Source: JBEBVQ01 sp964636205
GTDB lineage: Bacteria > Bacteroidota > Bacteroidia > Chitinophagales > Chitinophagaceae
Length of the DNA: 24,850 nt
NCBI GenBank assembly: GCA_964636205.1
Contig: CAZWPF010000043.1
Coordinates: 1 to 24,850, forward strand
Direction of reading: 5' to 3'
This document shows positions 22,245-24,850 of the stretch, piece by piece. A program made the position numbers and the translations under genes. The notes under the pieces are model-generated. The model saw only the letters and a list, made by a program, of their open reading frames with translations. It searched no databases and was not told the DNA's origin. Position 1 is the stretch's first letter. Each line of letters begins with the position of its first letter.

Positions 22245-22724
22245 ATGGCATATAGAATTGGTCAGGGTATTGACTTTCATCAGTTGGAGGCGGGTCGTCC
22301 CTTATGGTTGGGTGGTATTCAAATTCCACATCATAAAGGTGGAGTGGGTCATTCTGACGCAGATGTGTTACTCCATGCCATTTGCGATGCCATGCTGGGG
22401 GCTTTGAGTTTGGGCGATATAGGGAAGCATTTTCCGAATACCGACATGGCATATAAAGATATTGACAGTAAAATCCTTTTGCATAGAAGCCAAAAGCTCA
22501 TTCGCGAAAAAGGATATACTATCGTGAATATAGACAGTACCATTCTCCTGCAGGAACCGAAAATCATGCCTTATGTAGAAGATATGAGAACTGCAATTGC
22601 ACAAACGCTACGCATTTCCAAAGACGATATTTCTATCAAAGCGACTACTACTGAACATTTAAGCTTTGTAGGTCGGGAAGAAGGAATTGTCGCCCTGGCA
22701 AATGTATTGCTGCAGAAACATTAA
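22245..22724 (+). CDS. ispF: 2-C-methyl-D-erythritol 2,4-cyclodiphosphate synthase
   Basis: A 159-residue IspF, normal length. The zinc ligands Asp10, His12 (GIDFH) and His44 (GHSDADVLLHAICDAMLGAL) are present. The substrate loop LGDIGKHFPNTD and the KATTTEHLSFVGREEGI segment are intact. It converts CDP-methylerythritol 2-phosphate to the cyclodiphosphate in the methylerythritol phosphate route to isoprenoids, as a trimer in the cytosol. Its presence shows the organism uses this route rather than mevalonate. It is a single gene, with a promoter at 22177 and a hairpin after the stop. Confidence 0.98.
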   Translation: MAYRIGQGIDFHQLEAGRPLWLGGIQIPHHKGGVGHSDADVLLHAICDAMLGALSLGDIGKHFPNTDMAYKDIDSKILLHRSQKLIREKGYTIVNIDSTILLQEPKIMPYVEDMRTAIAQTLRISKDDISIKATTTEHLSFVGREEGIVALANVLLQKH

Positions 22725-22725
22725 G

Positions 22726-22746
22726 AGCTGGTGTTAAACACCAGCT
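22726..22746. terminator. Hairpin shared by ispF and the YtxH-like gene
   Basis: AGCTGGTGT-TAA-ACACCAGCT, a 9-bp perfect stem two bases after the ispF stop. The TAA of the leftward YtxH-like gene straddles the start of the loop. Flanking T-runs are weak on both sides, so termination efficiency is uncertain. Confidence 0.6.
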
Positions 22747-23027
22747 TGTCTAACCTCGTTCCGAATTTGAGCGGCGGTAGCCTTGCTTTCTTCCAGGATG
22801 GTCAGAATACGATTGCGAACATCATCTGAGAGGCCTCCAATTTCTTGCTTGAGCACATGCTTCAGATCGTCCAGTTCCATACCTGTATTCCCCATAAAGC
22901 GATCCCAACGCTCCTTCCATTTTTCAGCTGTCTCAGCGATATGCTCGCGCATGTCAGAACCTTTTTCTGGTGCCAGGAGTATTCCTGCTACGGCACCAAC
23001 GATTACACCGGCAAAAAATTTTGTCAT
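22734..23027 (-). CDS. YtxH-domain protein
   Basis: A 97-residue protein starting MTKFFAGVIVGAVAGILLAP, the glycine-rich membrane segment and PEKGSDMRE turn typical of YtxH. The rest is charged and helical (AETAEKWKERWDRFMGNTG, LKQEIGGLSDDVRNRILTIL). YtxH proteins are small, membrane-tethered and often linked to general stress, with no known activity. The ATG at 23027 was chosen; the in-frame TTG two codons earlier is weaker. It lies downstream of waaA on the same strand, with a terminator-like hairpin between, so it probably has its own promoter. Confidence 0.9.
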   Translation of the reverse strand: MTKFFAGVIVGAVAGILLAPEKGSDMREHIAETAEKWKERWDRFMGNTGMELDDLKHVLKQEIGGLSDDVRNRILTILEESKATAAQIRNEVRQAGV

Positions 23028-23062
23028 AACCAATAGTTTTTGTTCTAAAACCTAAGTTACTG

Positions 23063-23096
23063 AAAAATTGTGCCAGTGCGCTGTACTCGTCAGCGC
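23063..23096 (-). terminator. Probable terminator at the waaA 3' end
   Basis: On the minus strand GCGCTG-ACGAGTA-CAGCGC (23096-23078) includes part of the waaA stop region and is followed about ten bases later by a TTTTT run. The stem is short but all-strong pairs. Confidence 0.45.
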
Positions 23097-24346
23097 GAGT
23101 CCGCTCCAAAAAATTTCATGATAGTAGTTGTGGCTCCCGTTTTGCTCAAAATATAAGAGCGGAGTTCCGACTGTTTAATCGGCAATCGCTCCGAATGAGA
23201 AAATAATTCGTAGAATGTCTCTTTAGCCTCGGGTGTATTGTTGATTGGAAAAGCAAAATGATGATGTACCATTTCTCTCGCCTCCACAAATTTCTCCCAG
23301 TTAGTTCCAATAACAACCGGGAGTCCAAACACCGCAGGTTCCAGAATATTATGTATCCCACCACTTTGAAATCCGCCGCCTACATAAGCGATTTCACCAT
23401 ATTGGTATAAGGCAGACAACATCCCGATATTGTCGATAAGCAAAACTTCCTTATCATAATCGCCAATTCCCTGCTCCAGTTCAGAATACAGTACGAAATG
23501 GTGTGTAAATTGCCTTTGCAATTCCCGAATATGAGCAGCATCTATTTCATGTGGTGCAATAACCAGTTTCCAACCATTGGGAAATCCTCTCCAGACTTCA
23601 TGCAGGATATTCTCGTCTGCAGGCCAGGTACTACCCGCAATGACAAGAGCAGAGTTACCTTTAAATGCCTCTATTAAAGGAAATGAAGGGGCCTTAGAAG
23701 CGATATCCACCACTCTGTCGTACCGGGTATCCCCTGCGATGGAGACCCGGTCTTTTAAACCAATACCTTCCAACAACTGTGCTGACCGCTCATCTTGGAC
23801 GAATATTTGAGTGAAATAGGATAATATATCTTGAAAGAATTTACCGTACCAGCGAAAAAACACCTGATCGGGGCGAAAGGCGGCAGATACCAATATCGTA
23901 GGAATTCCCATCTTTCGCAGTGTATGGAGGTAATAGTACCAATATTCGTACTTCACAAAAACAACCCGAATGGGATTGACGAGTTGAATGAATCTCTTAG
24001 CAGCGCCTTTGCCATCCATGGGCATGTATACCACATGATCCGCTCCGGCATAATTCTTTCGCACTTCGAAACCTGAAGGAGAGAAAAAACTAAGAATGAT
24101 GGCGTGATTCGGAAAAGCCTTTCGATAAGATTCAATAATCGGACGTCCCTGTTCGAATTCTCCTAATGAGGCACAATGAATCCAAAATCGGGGTTTATCA
24201 CCCAAGCGCTCCATTGCTTCCGTCAGCGACTGCTCCCATTGTTTTCTACCATCTACCCATTTACGGGCTTTAGGTTGAAAGATAGCTGCTACGGAAATAG
24301 AGCACCGGTATACCCACAAAAAAAAGTTATATAGAAAAAGGGACAC
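23090..24346 (-). CDS. waaA: 3-deoxy-D-manno-octulosonic acid (Kdo) transferase
   Basis: A GT30 family glycosyltransferase of about 418 residues. An N-terminal membrane anchor (SLFLYNFFLWVYRCSISVAA) precedes the acceptor domain, with the catalytic Glu in IHCASLGEFEQGRP. The donor domain shows VIAGSTWPADE, LVIAPHEI, VGGGFQSGGIHNILEP and FGLPVVIGTNWEKF. It transfers Kdo from CMP-Kdo to lipid A precursor at the inner membrane, working downstream of LpxD. The start is uncertain: the frame opens at a TTG at 24352, but that codon overlaps a TAATTTTG -7 element, so I prefer the GTG at 24346, which would make the mRNA nearly leaderless. Confidence 0.95.
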   Translation of the reverse strand: MSLFLYNFFLWVYRCSISVAAIFQPKARKWVDGRKQWEQSLTEAMERLGDKPRFWIHCASLGEFEQGRPIIESYRKAFPNHAIILSFFSPSGFEVRKNYAGADHVVYMPMDGKGAAKRFIQLVNPIRVVFVKYEYWYYYLHTLRKMGIPTILVSAAFRPDQVFFRWYGKFFQDILSYFTQIFVQDERSAQLLEGIGLKDRVSIAGDTRYDRVVDIASKAPSFPLIEAFKGNSALVIAGSTWPADENILHEVWRGFPNGWKLVIAPHEIDAAHIRELQRQFTHHFVLYSELEQGIGDYDKEVLLIDNIGMLSALYQYGEIAYVGGGFQSGGIHNILEPAVFGLPVVIGTNWEKFVEAREMVHHHFAFPINNTPEAKETFYELFSHSERLPIKQSELRSYILSKTGATTTIMKFFGADSR

Positions 24347-24349
24347 AGG

Positions 24350-24357
24350 CAAAATTA
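24350..24357 (-). promoter_or_regulatory. -7 promoter element TAATTTTG for waaA
   Basis: Exact TAnnTTTG on the minus strand, overlapping the apparent TTG start. It argues for a start further in and a very short leader. Confidence 0.5.
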
Positions 24358-24435
24358 CCTTAAAAGAAAGAAAATTTTACACTGTGCCCCTTTTGATTTG
24401 AGGGTTGCAATATTAAACTGTAAACAAGCCAAATT

Positions 24436-24606
24436 TTACTGCATCTGCTTCCGAATCTTCATCGTCTTCAAAATCCGTCCATCCCAATCGTGTATATTAA
24501 CGATATACCAGCCCTCGGAGAGTCCGGAAATATCTACCGGGCTGTCGGCTTTACTGTCAGATCGCCTTTGTGTTGAAACAACCTCTTTTCGCGTCCTACT
24601 TCTAAA
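24436..24606 (-). pseudogene. T9SS type A sorting-domain tail, out of frame with the neighbouring type B domain
   Basis: Translated by hand. The frame reads KADSPVDISGLSEGWYIVNI, then HDWDGRILKTMKIRKQMQ and a TAA at 24438-24436. This is the last third of a type A (Por secretion) sorting domain. The frame is closed by a TAG just upstream of 24606, so the first part, including YPNP, is missing. It may be the true 3' end of the preceding gene, reached by a frameshift near 24545-24565. Confidence 0.65.
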
Positions 24607-24818
24607 CTAATTTTATAGAAATAAGTGCCAACTTCAGCTGGTTGACCTCCCGCATTTCCGTCCCAACCTTCTGATAAATCCGTGCCGACAAATACCTTTT
24701 CACCCCATCGATTATACACTTCTAAATAATAACCGGTTACTTCACATCCTTCCTCTAGTACGGCGCGGAAATAATCATTTTTCCCGTCTTGGTCCGCGGA
24801 CAGTAGAAAATTACCGAA
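24534..24818 (-). pseudogene. T9SS type B (gliding-motility-associated) C-terminal domain fragment
   Basis: The frame reads SADQDGKNDYFRAV, then LEVYNRWGEKVFVGTDLSEG, WDGNAGGQPAEVGTYFYKI and KGDLTV, which is the CHU_C / gliding-motility-associated domain of T9SS cargo. It ends in KPTAR and a TAG at 24536-24534. Upstream it is closed by an in-frame TGA at 24821-24819, exactly where the conserved PNAFSPNGDG start of the domain should be; the remaining FGNFLLSADQDG looks frameshifted. The rest of the gene would lie beyond the right edge, but no open frame reaches it. Confidence 0.75.
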
Positions 24819-24850
24819 TCAATTTATTGCAAAAACTGCAAGTGAAGAAT

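Noticed and set aside
1..24850. CRISPR arrays, tRNA or rRNA genes, insertion sequences, integrases
   Set aside because: No regularly spaced identical repeats, no cloverleaf or rRNA-like stretches and no transposase or recombinase motifs were found on reading through.

Overview
The window looks like a draft or metagenome-assembled contig from a member of Bacteroidota, most likely the Chitinophagales/Sphingobacteriia side. Evidence read directly: repeated TAnnTTTG-type -7 promoter elements, C-terminal type IX secretion (T9SS) sorting domains of both type A and type B, a TPR histidine kinase with a NarL-type regulator, an LpxD paralog and a 3-deoxy-octulosonate (Kdo) transferase. A run of ten Ns (6164-6173) marks an assembly gap.

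Left edge (1-2157): two overlapping minus-strand genes. One is a nucleotidyltransferase-like + HEPN protein cut by the window edge; the other is an unrecognised 217-residue partner. A small helix-turn-helix regulator is divergent from them, across a 324-base spacer rich in inverted repeats. This is the most accessory-looking part and the best candidate for an undescribed system. Then come rightward housekeeping genes: an LpxD-like acyltransferase, an NADPH-dependent FMN reductase, lemA and an HtpX-like M48 protease.

5665-10410: a TPR sensor histidine kinase (split by the gap) overlaps its response regulator by 4 bases. It converges on a secreted seven-repeat beta-propeller protein whose T9SS sorting tail is cut off by an in-frame TAA.

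10584-18445: uvrC behind a small lipoprotein gene; a solitary MlaD-type lipid-binding protein with a SugE/Gdx exporter; yraN back to back with a phosphoglucose/phosphomannose isomerase; a thiolase; and a dicarboxylate/amino acid symporter.

18622-24346: an L,D-transpeptidase-like secreted protein, an Mrp/ApbC P-loop ATPase, a carboxypeptidase-regulatory-like exported protein, an outer membrane beta-barrel protein, ispF, a YtxH-like protein and waaA. A 28-bp palindrome sits on the -33 element of the carboxypeptidase-like gene. The right edge (24436-24850) holds remnants of two different T9SS sorting domains in different frames, probably a damaged or poorly assembled contig end.

Most of the window is ordinary core genome: cell envelope biogenesis (LpxD-like, WaaA, MlaD, L,D-transpeptidase), isoprenoid synthesis (ispF), DNA repair (uvrC) and central metabolism. 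No tRNA, rRNA, CRISPR array, transposase or integrase was seen.
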